DNA of 40,319 nt, taken from NCBI GenBank assembly GCA_001794125.1, contig MGJF01000003.1:22114-62432 (forward strand), written 5' to 3'. Source of the stretch: Candidatus Yanofskybacteria bacterium RIFCSPHIGHO2_01_FULL_43_32 (lineage in GTDB: Bacteria > Patescibacteriota > Minisyncoccia > 2-02-FULL-40-12 > GWA2-44-9). Positions 8,349-16,557 of this stretch are shown here, piece by piece (position 1 is the stretch's first letter; each line of letters begins with the position of its first letter). The position numbers and the translations under genes were made by a program. Below the pieces are notes generated by a model that worked only from the letters and a program-made list of their open reading frames with translations, made no database searches and was not told the DNA's origin.

Positions 8349-8467
8349 TTTGAACTTTTATTGCCAATTGCTATCTAACCACCTAAGCAACCGGCGGAGG
8401 TAGAACCATTTTTAAAAATCAGTAGTATTTTTAAAAATGGTTCTACGTAGCATGCATGGAGGTTGTG
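8349..8467 (+). ncRNA. Structured repeat family 1, copy A (candidate ncRNA)
   Basis: One of three ~118-nt copies. Order: TTTGAAC and TATTGCC (from 8349), AGCAACCGGCGGAGG (8386-8400), a perfect 20-bp hairpin GTAGAACCATTTTTAAAAAT (8400-8419) with loop CAGTAGT (8420-8426) and its complement (8427-8446), then GTAGCATGCATGGAGGTTGTG (8447-8467, shown in two parts GTAGCATGCATG and GAGGTTGTG). CAACC (8388-8392) can pair with GGTTG (8461-8465) to close the structure. It lies between the kinase and comEC genes. The other copies keep the flanks and re-pair the hairpin with different bases. Confidence 0.65.
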
Positions 8468-8496
8468 TGAACGGTAAAACCTGATATCTTAATTTA

Positions 8497-9912
8497 ATGC
8501 ATAAATCGCAGATATTGTTTTATCTTCTCCTTGCTTTTATTTGCGGAGTTTTTGTTGCCTCCTTTTTGGCGATATCAGAAACATGGATACTGGTTTTTTT
8601 AATTTTCGCGATTGGTTTGATTACGATTTCGGGTTACCGGAAAACGTATTCAAAAAATGGCTTATTTGCGGGGGCGCTATTCTTTGTTTTTATTTTCGGC
8701 ATTATCAGGTTTAACTCGTTTAATCTTGCCAACAGTATTTTAAACCAGTTTGCCGATATTGAAGTTGGGGGAAAGGGTGTAGTGGTTACATTGACGGGAT
8801 ATGTAGATGAGGAGCCGGATGTAAACGGAGATAAATCCCAGATAGTTTTTAAAGTGAAAGAATTAATCGTTCCAGACAAAACATTGGTGGTTGACGAGCG
8901 GACGCTTATATATACCAACGCTTTTCCTAGATATAAATTTGGCGATAATCTTTCGGTAATTGGTGCGCTCAAAAGCCCCCAAAATTTTGTAGAAGATTTT
9001 GACTATGTTTCTTATTTAAAAAAACAAAACATAAGAACAGTTGTTTCCTTTCCAAAAGTAACAGAAATTAATGATTTAGATACAGGATTTTTTGAGAAGA
9101 CAAAGATAGGTTTATATAAAAAAATATTTGGATTAAAAAATAAATTTGAATCAGCTATTAATAAATCAATTTCAGAGCCGAATGCATCTTTCATAAACGG
9201 TATTTTATTGGGAAGCAGACAGAATATTCCTGAGGAAATAAAAGAGGCTTTCAATAAAACAGGCACGACTCATATTCTTGCCATCTCTGGCTATAATATA
9301 ATGATAATTTCCTGGGCTGTACTTTCTTTGTTGGTGTATTTTTTCAAAAGGCGGACGGCATTTTGGCTTTCAGTTGCGATAATAATTTTATTTACTATTT
9401 TGACTGGGGCTTCCTCGTCGGTCGTCCGCGCATCAATTATGGGATTGTTGCTGTTATTTGCCAATGGATATGGCCGTCTTTATGACCCAAAAAATTCTAT
9501 AATATTGGCCGGAGTGGCAATGATATGGTCCAATCCTTTTGCTTTGGTTTTTGATATCGGTTTTCAGCTTTCATTTGTGGCGGTTATCGGACTTATGTAT
9601 TTGTATCCGAGGATTGACAGTAAATTGAAAAAATTGCCCAAGCTTGGAAACTTAAAAGAAATGTTTTTGATGACTCTCTCGGCTCAAATAGCCGTAGCGC
9701 CTCTTTTGATATATTATTTCAAAAATTTCTCCCTTGTTTCTTTGCTTGCCAATATATTAATTCTTCCATTTCTGCCAGCGGCGATGTTTATCGGATTTAT
9801 TTCTGGTCTTGCGGGCGTGATATTTTTGCCCGTCGGACAAGTCGTTGGTTTTATCGCTTGGGCGATTACAACTTATCAGATTAAAATCATTGAGTTTCTC
9901 GCCTCGATATAA
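8497..9912 (+). CDS. comEC: ComEC/Rec2-type DNA uptake channel, membrane part
   Basis: Inner-membrane channel for single-stranded DNA uptake in competence. Two N-terminal membrane segments and a third (about 8-80) precede a DUF4131-like soluble domain (about 85-180). The competence domain starts near 225 (ASFINGILLGSRQNIP), with the signature THILAISGYNIMII near 258-271 and many further transmembrane helices to the end at 471. The C-terminal metallo-beta-lactamase domain found in one-chain ComEC is absent and encoded by the next gene. No Shine-Dalgarno is visible. TTGTGT (8463-8468) and TATCTT (8485-8490) could be a weak promoter giving a leaderless mRNA. Confidence 0.9.
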   Translation: MHKSQILFYLLLAFICGVFVASFLAISETWILVFLIFAIGLITISGYRKTYSKNGLFAGALFFVFIFGIIRFNSFNLANSILNQFADIEVGGKGVVVTLTGYVDEEPDVNGDKSQIVFKVKELIVPDKTLVVDERTLIYTNAFPRYKFGDNLSVIGALKSPQNFVEDFDYVSYLKKQNIRTVVSFPKVTEINDLDTGFFEKTKIGLYKKIFGLKNKFESAINKSISEPNASFINGILLGSRQNIPEEIKEAFNKTGTTHILAISGYNIMIISWAVLSLLVYFFKRRTAFWLSVAIIILFTILTGASSSVVRASIMGLLLLFANGYGRLYDPKNSIILAGVAMIWSNPFALVFDIGFQLSFVAVIGLMYLYPRIDSKLKKLPKLGNLKEMFLMTLSAQIAVAPLLIYYFKNFSLVSLLANILILPFLPAAMFIGFISGLAGVIFLPVGQVVGFIAWAITTYQIKIIEFLASI

Positions 9913-9962
9913 GCGCTGAACATGACTTTTATTTTTACTAAGATTTGTGATAAATATTTTCT

Positions 9963-10823
9963 ATGCAATCTCGTCAACTAAAATTAGTACATTTAGTTAC
10001 AATTTTATGCTTATCAGTTTTTGCTTACTCGACAAATTCAATTGCCGGTCAAAAGAACGGCTTATTAAAGATTTACTTTTTTGACATCGGGCAAGGGGAT
10101 GCGATATTCATTGAAACGCCGAATGGTAATCAGGTTTTAATTGATGGCGGACCCGACAATAAAGTGCTTCAGGAATTAGCACAAGTAATGCCTTTTTATG
10201 ACAGAGAAATTGATGTGGTAGTTCTTACTCATCCCCATGCTGATCATGTGGCCGGATTGATAGAAGTTTTGGAAAGATATGAAGTAAAAAACATAGTACA
10301 AGCTAAAGAGGATTATAATTCTCCTGTGGTGCCAGTTTGGCAAGATGCGGTAAAAAATGAAAAAGCAAATGAAATAGAAGCAATTGCCGGTAAAACAATT
10401 GAGTTGGGGAATGATGTTGTGTTAAAAATAATATATCCTAAGGAATCTTTAGAAGGACAAACAGTTAAAAATCCAAATAATAGTTCTGTAGTAATGATGC
10501 TTGATTATAAAAATACAGAAATCTTTTTAGTGGGCGATATTGAAGCAAAAGCAGAAAAAGAATTATTGAACGATGATATTGATGCTGATATTTTGAAGGT
10601 GGGACATCATGGCTCTAAAACTTCAACGACAGTTAATTTTCTGGAAAAAATTAGTCCGCAAGTTGCATTTATTCAAGTTGGAGCAAAAAACCGCTATAGC
10701 CACCCCTCGCTGGAAGTTACTCAACGACTTGAAGGATTTGGAATAAGGTATCATCGTACAGATCTGGATGGACACATGGAGGTAATTACCGATGGTGAGA
10801 CATTCCAAGTTAAAAAATATTGA
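9963..10823 (+). CDS. Secreted ComEC-type metallo-beta-lactamase hydrolase
   Basis: Metal-dependent hydrolase matching the C-terminal domain of ComEC, thought to degrade one DNA strand during uptake. A signal peptide or anchor (LVHLVTILCLSVFAYS, about 8-23) precedes the fold, so it acts outside the membrane. Motifs: FDIGQGDA (40-47), LIDGGP (59-64), the HPHADH metal motif (90-95), VGDIE near 189-193, and VGHHGS near 212-217. The length of 286 residues suits a single domain. It begins 50 bases after the comEC channel gene, which supports a two-gene split of ComEC. Confidence 0.88.
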   Translation: MQSRQLKLVHLVTILCLSVFAYSTNSIAGQKNGLLKIYFFDIGQGDAIFIETPNGNQVLIDGGPDNKVLQELAQVMPFYDREIDVVVLTHPHADHVAGLIEVLERYEVKNIVQAKEDYNSPVVPVWQDAVKNEKANEIEAIAGKTIELGNDVVLKIIYPKESLEGQTVKNPNNSSVVMMLDYKNTEIFLVGDIEAKAEKELLNDDIDADILKVGHHGSKTSTTVNFLEKISPQVAFIQVGAKNRYSHPSLEVTQRLEGFGIRYHRTDLDGHMEVITDGETFQVKKY

Positions 10824-10891
10824 ACCGAAGCTTGCATTTTTTAAAATTAATGGCACAATAGCCGGAGCAGTTCTTTGCAAAACAAGGAATC

Positions 10892-12061
10892 ATGATGGCG
10901 AAAGACAGAATAGTTATTGTGCGAAGTTTTGAGTATGATTCTATAGATTTAGCCGTGGCGTTTAACAATGTTGCCGGAGATGTGTTTGGCCGGGACCCAT
11001 TTTATGGCACCAAAGACAGATTCTGGATGTCGAGAAACCCCGTTGCTTTTTCAACGGTCAAAGTCGGCCTCAACCAAGAAGCAAAAATAGCTATCGGCCG
11101 AATGAAAATAAGAGGTGTTGACGGTGAATTTATTTTAGACGGTTCTTCGGTCCAAGCCCTGGTAAACAAAAATGAAACCGTTAAGGTCGAATCTTTTTTG
11201 GATAAGGTCAAAGCAAATCTGAAAACCGCCAGTTTGTATAAAAGCAAAGCGGTGACTTCCTCAAGAGGATTTATGGATTTGAGCAAGGTTAATCTCGGTC
11301 AGCTCGTATATAACGACAGGGTATTCGGCGAATTAGCGGACAATCTTTGGGTTTTAATTGAAAAAACAGAGCAATGCCGGCGGGCCGGTGTGCGTATCAG
11401 GCGTAAGATTTTGTTTCAAGGCAGATTTGGAACAGGAAAGACAATGGCGGCTCTTGTAACGGCAAAAAAGGCCGTTGAAAACGGTTTCACTGTTTTTTAT
11501 CTGGAACCGACCAATCCCGATGTGTCCGGGGCGATTGAATTCATGCTCCAAGTGGCCAAAAAATATCCTCCGGCGCTTCTCATAATTGAAGATTTTGACC
11601 GGGAACAGCGGTCGGGGGATTTTCATGCGATGGGCAAAACGATGGCGGCAATTGACGGGATGACCTCAAAAGACTCCGAAATAATCGTTGTTTTCACCAC
11701 TAACTTTAAAGATAAAATTGCGGGGGGATTCCAAAGGCCCGGCCGGATCGATAAAACAATCGGTTTTAACTCTTTTACCCCTCAAGATACGGAACGGCTG
11801 TTAAAAGTTGTTGTTCCATCGGAATATCTTGGTTCCGATATTAACTGGGAAAAGGTCAGTGGCGCTACTTCTCACATGACACCCGCTTTTATCGGAGAAG
11901 GAATTGGTGTTGGCGCCACCCTTGCCGCCATAAGCAGGGCAAGCAATGGAGAAAGGCCCATTGTTACCGAAGAAATTCTGCTTCAAGTTTCTGAAGGACT
12001 GCAAGATCAGCACAAAGCCTGCGAAACAGCCGAACAGATGGGCTTTAGTCAAAGCAAATAA
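10892..12061 (+). CDS. AAA+ ATPase with uncharacterised N-terminal domain
   Basis: A 389-residue protein. The AAA module spans about 165-330: Walker A GRFGTGKT (177-184), Walker B IIEDFD (231-236), a sensor-1-like VVFTTN (266-271) and an arginine-finger RPGRID motif (282-287), as in the classical FtsH/Cdc48 clade. The N-terminal ~150 residues match nothing I recognise and contain no membrane segment, zinc motif or protease site, so this is not FtsH. It starts at an ATG 5 bases after AAGGA, one of the few clear ribosome binding sites here. A strong terminator follows. The function is unknown, plausibly remodelling a protein partner. Confidence 0.8.
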   Translation: MMAKDRIVIVRSFEYDSIDLAVAFNNVAGDVFGRDPFYGTKDRFWMSRNPVAFSTVKVGLNQEAKIAIGRMKIRGVDGEFILDGSSVQALVNKNETVKVESFLDKVKANLKTASLYKSKAVTSSRGFMDLSKVNLGQLVYNDRVFGELADNLWVLIEKTEQCRRAGVRIRRKILFQGRFGTGKTMAALVTAKKAVENGFTVFYLEPTNPDVSGAIEFMLQVAKKYPPALLIIEDFDREQRSGDFHAMGKTMAAIDGMTSKDSEIIVVFTTNFKDKIAGGFQRPGRIDKTIGFNSFTPQDTERLLKVVVPSEYLGSDINWEKVSGATSHMTPAFIGEGIGVGATLAAISRASNGERPIVTEEILLQVSEGLQDQHKACETAEQMGFSQSK

Positions 12062-12073
12062 TTCAAATACCAT

Positions 12074-12100
12074 GCCGAGCTTAGCTCGGCTTTTCTTTTT
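12074..12100 (+). terminator. Rho-independent terminator after the AAA+ gene
   Basis: GCCGAGC (12074-12080), loop TTA, GCTCGGC (12084-12090), then TTTTCTTTTT. It separates the comEC/MBL/AAA group from ndk, which then needs its own promoter; a TAGAAT at 12112-12117 is placed for a leaderless ndk mRNA. Confidence 0.9.
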
Positions 12101-12124
12101 GTTAATTTTGTGTAGAATAATAGC

Positions 12125-12601
12125 ATGTCAAAAACAAAAGAAAGAACACTCGTTATATTGAAGCCCGATGCAATGCATAGGGGATTGTTGGGTGAAATAC
12201 TTTCGCGTTTTGAAAGAAAAGGAATAACTCCGGTTGGAATGAAAATGATGAAGATGTCCAATCTTTTATTGGACAAACATTATGCCCAGCATAAGGGCAA
12301 ACACTTTTTGCCTAAACTGAAAGAGTTTATGATGAAGTTGCCGGTTGTCGTGATTGTGTTTGAAGGTTTAGAGGTTGTAAGGGTCACAAGGGCTATGTGC
12401 GGACCAACAGATGGTAAGAATGCTCCGGCAGGAACGATAAGAGGGGATTTTAGCATGTCTACATCCAGTACCATAGTTCATTCCTCGGAAGATGTAAAAG
12501 CCGCTAAAAGAGAGATAGCTATTTTCTTCAAATCCGGCGAATTATTCAATTATGACAGACCAGATCTCGATTTTTACTATGCAGAAGATGAATTGAACTA
12601 A
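12125..12601 (+). CDS. ndk: Nucleoside diphosphate kinase
   Basis: Transfers the gamma phosphate of ATP to nucleoside diphosphates through a phospho-histidine, balancing NTP and dNTP pools. Family motifs: TLVILKPDAMHRGLLGEI (8-25), a VVRVTRAMCGPTDGKNAPAGTIR-like nucleotide block in the middle, and STIVHSSED near 115-123, whose His is the phosphorylated residue. The length of 158 residues is slightly above the usual ~140. It sits alone after a terminator. With nrdJ and the kinase at 7708 it belongs to nucleotide metabolism. Confidence 0.95.
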   Translation: MSKTKERTLVILKPDAMHRGLLGEILSRFERKGITPVGMKMMKMSNLLLDKHYAQHKGKHFLPKLKEFMMKLPVVVIVFEGLEVVRVTRAMCGPTDGKNAPAGTIRGDFSMSTSSTIVHSSEDVKAAKREIAIFFKSGELFNYDRPDLDFYYAEDELN

Positions 12602-12649
12602 AAGTGGACAATTGAAATTGTAAATTAGTAACTGAAAATTGTATAATGG

Positions 12650-12824
12650 AGGTAGGCCCTTCTTTTGTTTCCAAGCTTTAGAACAAATAATTATCTCGGG
12701 TTTCTTATATGACGGCAACTCCTTGGAGTTGCCCTGCGGAGACCACTTTTGATAAATAGCTGAAGACTTGAAAAATAAAAGCCAGGGCTACCTAAAAATC
12801 GCGCAATGCGCGATTTTTAGGTAG
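12650..12824 (+). ncRNA. Structured non-coding stretch with competing helices
   Basis: The gap 12602-12891 has no gene. It contains GGCAACTCC/GGAGTTGCC (12714-12722, 12725-12733, loop TT) and a perfect 17-bp hairpin, CTACCTAAAAATCGCGC (12788-12804), loop AAT, complement 12808-12824. AGGTAG-CCCT at 12650-12660 can instead pair with AGGGCTACCT at 12784-12793, competing with the 17-bp hairpin. A TATAAT at 12642-12647 is just upstream. The layout resembles a switch, but no known riboswitch motif was recognised and no U run follows. Confidence 0.4.
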
Positions 12825-12853
12825 TTTGAACAGAGCAATAAATGATTATCAAC

Positions 12854-12881
12854 TTGTTGCATGTTATCGGCTTGATATAAT
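12854..12881 (+). promoter_or_regulatory. Promoter for the small membrane/Cys-rich gene pair
   Basis: TTGTTG (12854-12859), a 16-bp spacer, then a perfect TATAAT (12876-12881). The expected start is near 12888, four bases before the ATG at 12892, so the message would be almost leaderless. Confidence 0.55.
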
Positions 12882-12891
12882 GAAAGTAATC

Positions 12892-13119
12892 ATGGATAAC
12901 AAAAAGCTGATTACAGTTGTCGTCATTATGATGCTTATTATGGCCGGTGGAATCGGTTTTTGGTATTGGTCAAAGAGCAAGCAAGCCCCGTCTTCTTCGC
13001 TGGGGAGCCAGATCTTTGAAAAAACACAAAATCCGCTGGAAGGCCAAGTGCCGGATACTAATCCCTTCAAAGATCAGAAAAATCCTTTAGACGCAATTTA
13101 TCAAAACCCATTTGAATAA
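12892..13119 (+). CDS. Small single-pass membrane protein, 75 residues
   Basis: Unknown function. After MDNKK comes one transmembrane segment (LITVVVIMMLIMAGGIGFWYW, shown here as LITVVVIMMLI and MAGGIGFWYW, about 6-26) and then a short outward-facing tail rich in Asn-Pro: QNPLEGQV, TNPFKDQ, KNPLDA and QNPFE, a roughly 12-residue NP[LF] periodicity. The ATG at 12892 is preferred over the upstream ATG at 12880, which overlaps the TATAAT. Its stop directly abuts the ATG of the Cys-rich secreted protein (zero gap), so the two are probably co-translated and act at the same surface. Confidence 0.7.
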   Translation: MDNKKLITVVVIMMLIMAGGIGFWYWSKSKQAPSSSLGSQIFEKTQNPLEGQVPDTNPFKDQKNPLDAIYQNPFE

Positions 13120-15534
13120 ATGAATATTTTAAATATAAAAAAACGCAGCATATTTTTATTGGCCGGTTTTGTATTTGCTCTTATTTTAGCCGGTTCTCCG
13201 GCTTCGGTAACCGCAGTAACCGACCAAGAATACGAATCTATCGCAGATAGATATTACACAAACCTTAAAAATGCGATGGGAGAGATTGGCTGTAATACCG
13301 TGCAGGAATGCGACGATTATTGCTATAAAACCGGAGAGCCGACTCCGGATTGCTACGCTTATGATCCGTTGGTAACCGACCCGCCCATCATAGTAAGTTA
13401 TATGCAAACGGCGGGTTGCGGTGAATCCGGTGACCCATTTTTTAAAGATTTTAAAACATGCGTTGCTTATTGCGATAAGGAGTTAACCGCAGATTGCTTC
13501 CCGTTTATCGGATACAGAGAGGATCTTGCCGGCTTAAATAAGTTATACGACAAATTTAAAAATGAAGATGAGACGAGGAAGTTGGTGCTTTCTGTTATAG
13601 ATTCAATCAAAAATAATACTAAACTTCCTCCGGTCTGTCAGCGCCGTGTTGACTGTATGAATTATTGTTCAAGTTGGGTAAATACGGCCTGCATTGATTA
13701 TGCGGAAAAGACGGGTTACATTTCTTCCAAGTATGCGGATAAAGCGAGAAAGTTTTTATCATTGGTAAAAGCCGGCAATCCGACTCCGTCCGGATGCGAT
13801 ACTATGGGCCAGTGCGAATATATTTGCAGTCAGCCGGAGAATTTCACGGAATGCACCGAATTTGCCAAGAAAGCGGGCTGGGAAGAAGAAATTCTGCCGG
13901 AGAAACAAGTATTAATTACAGCAATTCAAAAAAGGGAAAGCCCCGGCCAGTGCAAGGATGAGATCTCCTGCCGCAACTACTGCGAGGATATTGACCATAT
14001 AGAAGAATGCGTTAGTTTTGTGGAAAAATTCAATTTGGCCAGCGGCGATGAGTTAAAAGAAATTCGCAAAATAGCTGATATCAAAAAAGCGGGCGTGGCG
14101 TTTCCTGGTAACTGCAAAAGCAAAGAAAGTTGTTTGAAGTATTGCGACAACTCCGCTAACGCGGTTGTGTGCATGGAATTTGCCCTAAAGGCCGAATTTA
14201 TACCAAAAGAAGATGCCGAAGCGGTCGGCAAAATCCTTCCCTATCTTAAAAAAGGCGGAAAAATGCCCGGTGGGTGCGCGACAAAGGAATCGTGCGATGC
14301 ATATTGCGATACTCATGCCGTTGAATGTGTTGATTTTGCGGTAGGAGCGGGATTTATGACCAAAGAAGACGCCGACATAGTGAGGAAGACCGGGGGCAAA
14401 GGCCCGGGGAATTGCAAGTCGCGAGAAGCGTGCGACAATTATTGTAAAGATGAAAAGCGCATCGATGAATGCGTTGATTTTGCGGTTAAGGCCGGTTTTA
14501 TATCAGCGGGAGACGCGGCAGATGCCAAAAAATACAAGATCACTTCCGGTCCGGGCAATTGTAAAAGCAAAGCTGACTGCGAGGCCCTCTGCGTCCTTCC
14601 CGAAAACCAGGATATTTGCTTTAAATTTGCCAAAGACCACGGCATGATCAGCGAAGAAGATCTTAAAAATATTGAACAATATCGCAACCAAGGACCGCCT
14701 GATTTCAGCCAAGTCAATCCTAAATGGCTTGTCTGCATGGAAAAAGAAATAGGTTCTGATATTTTTGGGCGATTCAAGGCGGGAAAATCAGGGCGTGCGG
14801 ATGTCTCTGCCATACAAGCATCCCAGAAAAAGTGCGAGAGCGAAATGGGCTCGGATGTCAGTAAAGAGATCGAGGTTTGCTTAAGTAAGCCTACCTGCGC
14901 TGAGTTTAGTACTTGCATGGCTACTTTTCAGCAAGGCGGCGGGGAACAGCAGGACGGACAACAAACGCCGGATCCAAAAGTTGACGCAAGGATGAAGGCC
15001 TGCAAAGACGAAATACAAAAAGAAAAAACAAGCGCGTGTCTTTCAAAATCATGCAGTGAATTTGAACCATGCCTAAAGTCATTAGAGCAAAGCGGCGACA
15101 AAAAAGATGGACAGCAGCAAGCGGAGAGTACTTCGGATCCGGCAGTTAACGCGAAAGCCCAGGCCTGTCAAAAAGAAAAGATCAACGCGTGTCTTACAAA
15201 ATCATGCGGTGAATTTCAGAGCTGTCTTAATTCTTTGGGTGGCGGTGGCGGAGAAAAGCAACAGGGAACACCTGATCCGGCGGTTATAGCCAAAGTGAAA
15301 TCGTGCCAGCCCCTTAAGCAATCGGGTCCCCAACAACAATCGCCATCGAGTAGTCCACAATCCCAACAAAGCGGCGACCAGTCACAAATTCCGCAGGGGT
15401 TTTCTTCGTGGGAAGCGTTTTGCAGGGCCAACTCGGGCGATTCTCGCTGCGCTGCGTACGCGCCACAGCAATACCCCTTATTACTACAGCATTCAATTTT
15501 TGCCGAGGTTTTAAATTTTCTTTCCGGGCGTTAG
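13120..15534 (+). CDS. Secreted Cys-rich tandem-repeat protein, 804 residues
   Basis: Function unknown. A signal peptide (IFLLAGFVFALILAGSPASV, about 11-30) is followed by roughly nine repeats of about 45-60 residues, each with the pattern C-x5-7-C-x2-[YI]C-x8-10-C-x2-FA and often beginning PGNCKS (for example near 327, 419 and 470). A second repeat type follows from about 530: C, then ACL-x-KSC-x-EF-x2-CL, about four copies separated by Gln/Gly-rich linkers. The end is Gln/Pro/Ser-rich. Cys pairs at fixed spacing suggest disulfide-stabilised extracellular modules. It is coupled to the upstream membrane protein, perhaps for anchoring. Confidence 0.8.
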   Translation: MNILNIKKRSIFLLAGFVFALILAGSPASVTAVTDQEYESIADRYYTNLKNAMGEIGCNTVQECDDYCYKTGEPTPDCYAYDPLVTDPPIIVSYMQTAGCGESGDPFFKDFKTCVAYCDKELTADCFPFIGYREDLAGLNKLYDKFKNEDETRKLVLSVIDSIKNNTKLPPVCQRRVDCMNYCSSWVNTACIDYAEKTGYISSKYADKARKFLSLVKAGNPTPSGCDTMGQCEYICSQPENFTECTEFAKKAGWEEEILPEKQVLITAIQKRESPGQCKDEISCRNYCEDIDHIEECVSFVEKFNLASGDELKEIRKIADIKKAGVAFPGNCKSKESCLKYCDNSANAVVCMEFALKAEFIPKEDAEAVGKILPYLKKGGKMPGGCATKESCDAYCDTHAVECVDFAVGAGFMTKEDADIVRKTGGKGPGNCKSREACDNYCKDEKRIDECVDFAVKAGFISAGDAADAKKYKITSGPGNCKSKADCEALCVLPENQDICFKFAKDHGMISEEDLKNIEQYRNQGPPDFSQVNPKWLVCMEKEIGSDIFGRFKAGKSGRADVSAIQASQKKCESEMGSDVSKEIEVCLSKPTCAEFSTCMATFQQGGGEQQDGQQTPDPKVDARMKACKDEIQKEKTSACLSKSCSEFEPCLKSLEQSGDKKDGQQQAESTSDPAVNAKAQACQKEKINACLTKSCGEFQSCLNSLGGGGGEKQQGTPDPAVIAKVKSCQPLKQSGPQQQSPSSSPQSQQSGDQSQIPQGFSSWEAFCRANSGDSRCAAYAPQQYPLLLQHSIFAEVLNFLSGR

Positions 15535-15578
15535 TTAAGGATAAAAATTAATTATGCAGTCTTCCAATTGAAACAAAA

Positions 15579-15612
15579 AAATACCACTCTTGTTGTTTTT
15601 TTGTTATTGTTG
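15579..15612. terminator. A/T-type bidirectional terminator between convergent genes
   Basis: ACAAAAAAA and TTTTTTTGT arms with a ~16-nt loop lie in the 15535-15633 gap between the plus-strand Cys-rich gene and the minus-strand nuclease gene. The A and T runs would serve either direction. The stem is AT-only and weak. Confidence 0.4.
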
Positions 15613-15633
15613 GTCGGAACGCCGGGGTTGAAT

Positions 15634-16503
15634 TTATACCAAGAAACCCAATACCTGATCTAACTTATTTTTTGGGAAAAGGTGGGTCGGTTTTAACTCG
15701 ATTAATTTAAACCTGTGTTTTCTAGATAATTTTCTTTTTAAGCTTACTGTGCGGTCATATTCTCTAAGCTCTCCTTTTAGACCAAAGAATTCTATAAAGG
15801 TTTTGTTAACCACAAAATCACAAGTCAACTTATTATATTCAGGATAGGGGACACTTCTTTTGTGAGAGATACCTTTTGAAAGAAACCACTCATCTATTAT
15901 TTTCTCTGCCAACGAATCGCATTTATGACCATCTCTGGCCACATATTTTTTGGCGAACATAACTGGGTTGGTTTGAAATCCAGCAGCTTCAACGGCTTTA
16001 TTCCATGTGCCAAAAACGTCTCGGGCCTTACCATACGCATCGTACATTTCTTTTTTGGCAGGTATTCTGCCGTTAAGTCTGTTGAACCTTCTTATTTTGC
16101 CCAGGACTTCCTTTTTAAGACTTTCTGGAGTTCTTTTTCTTGAAAAAGCCCCGTGTGTTTGTGGGCAATAAAACTGGTCTCGAGGAATTTGTTTATTGCA
16201 ATCGGGATGTCTACAGAAATTTTTGGGCAATGCTTCACTGCGAAGATTGTTATTGAATATTGCTGCGCAGGAGGCATTGCAGAAAAATCTATTAGTTCGG
16301 CTTGCTTTTAACTCTTTTGGAGTGCGCCAAACTTTTTTACTGCAAGTTTGGCAATCTCTGTACTCTCCTGTTAGTCGTGCATTGAATTGACATCTGGGAG
16401 AACAATATTGATTCCAACCAAATTTCAACGCTTCATTAGCCTTGTTTTTTGGACGAGTAAATTTTTTACGACAAGTCTTGCATCTGATTATCTTATAGTT
16501 CAC
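15634..16503 (-). CDS. Zinc-finger, HNH-repeat and Vsr-like nuclease (homing-endonuclease-like)
   Basis: A 289-residue DNA-binding nuclease candidate. Residues 1-120 carry three Cys-rich fingers (CKTC...CSPRC, CQTC...CNASC, CRHPDC...C). Residues 133-176 (NRLNGRIPAKKEMYDAYG, then FGTWNKAVEAAGF) match the helical repeat associated with homing endonucleases. Residues 195-289 look like a PD-(D/E)XK fold of the Vsr/DUF559 type: Glu in SLAEKI (200), CDFVV (Asp 229), IEFFGL (Glu 238) and Lys residues in SLKRKLS. It lies alone on the minus strand, 54 bases downstream of tRNA-Pro, as expected for a selfish mobile gene. Not experimentally known to me. Confidence 0.7.
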   Translation of the reverse strand: MNYKIIRCKTCRKKFTRPKNKANEALKFGWNQYCSPRCQFNARLTGEYRDCQTCSKKVWRTPKELKASRTNRFFCNASCAAIFNNNLRSEALPKNFCRHPDCNKQIPRDQFYCPQTHGAFSRKRTPESLKKEVLGKIRRFNRLNGRIPAKKEMYDAYGKARDVFGTWNKAVEAAGFQTNPVMFAKKYVARDGHKCDSLAEKIIDEWFLSKGISHKRSVPYPEYNKLTCDFVVNKTFIEFFGLKGELREYDRTVSLKRKLSRKHRFKLIELKPTHLFPKNKLDQVLGFLV

Positions 16504-16557
16504 CTTCTAATTTTAACATGTCGAGAGTGCTATTTATTGGAGGAATGTTGATAAGTG

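Noticed and set aside
14439-14918. 159-residue minus-strand open frame within the Cys-rich gene
   Set aside because: Repetitive codon usage of the tandem repeats keeps the antisense frame open; no independent evidence.
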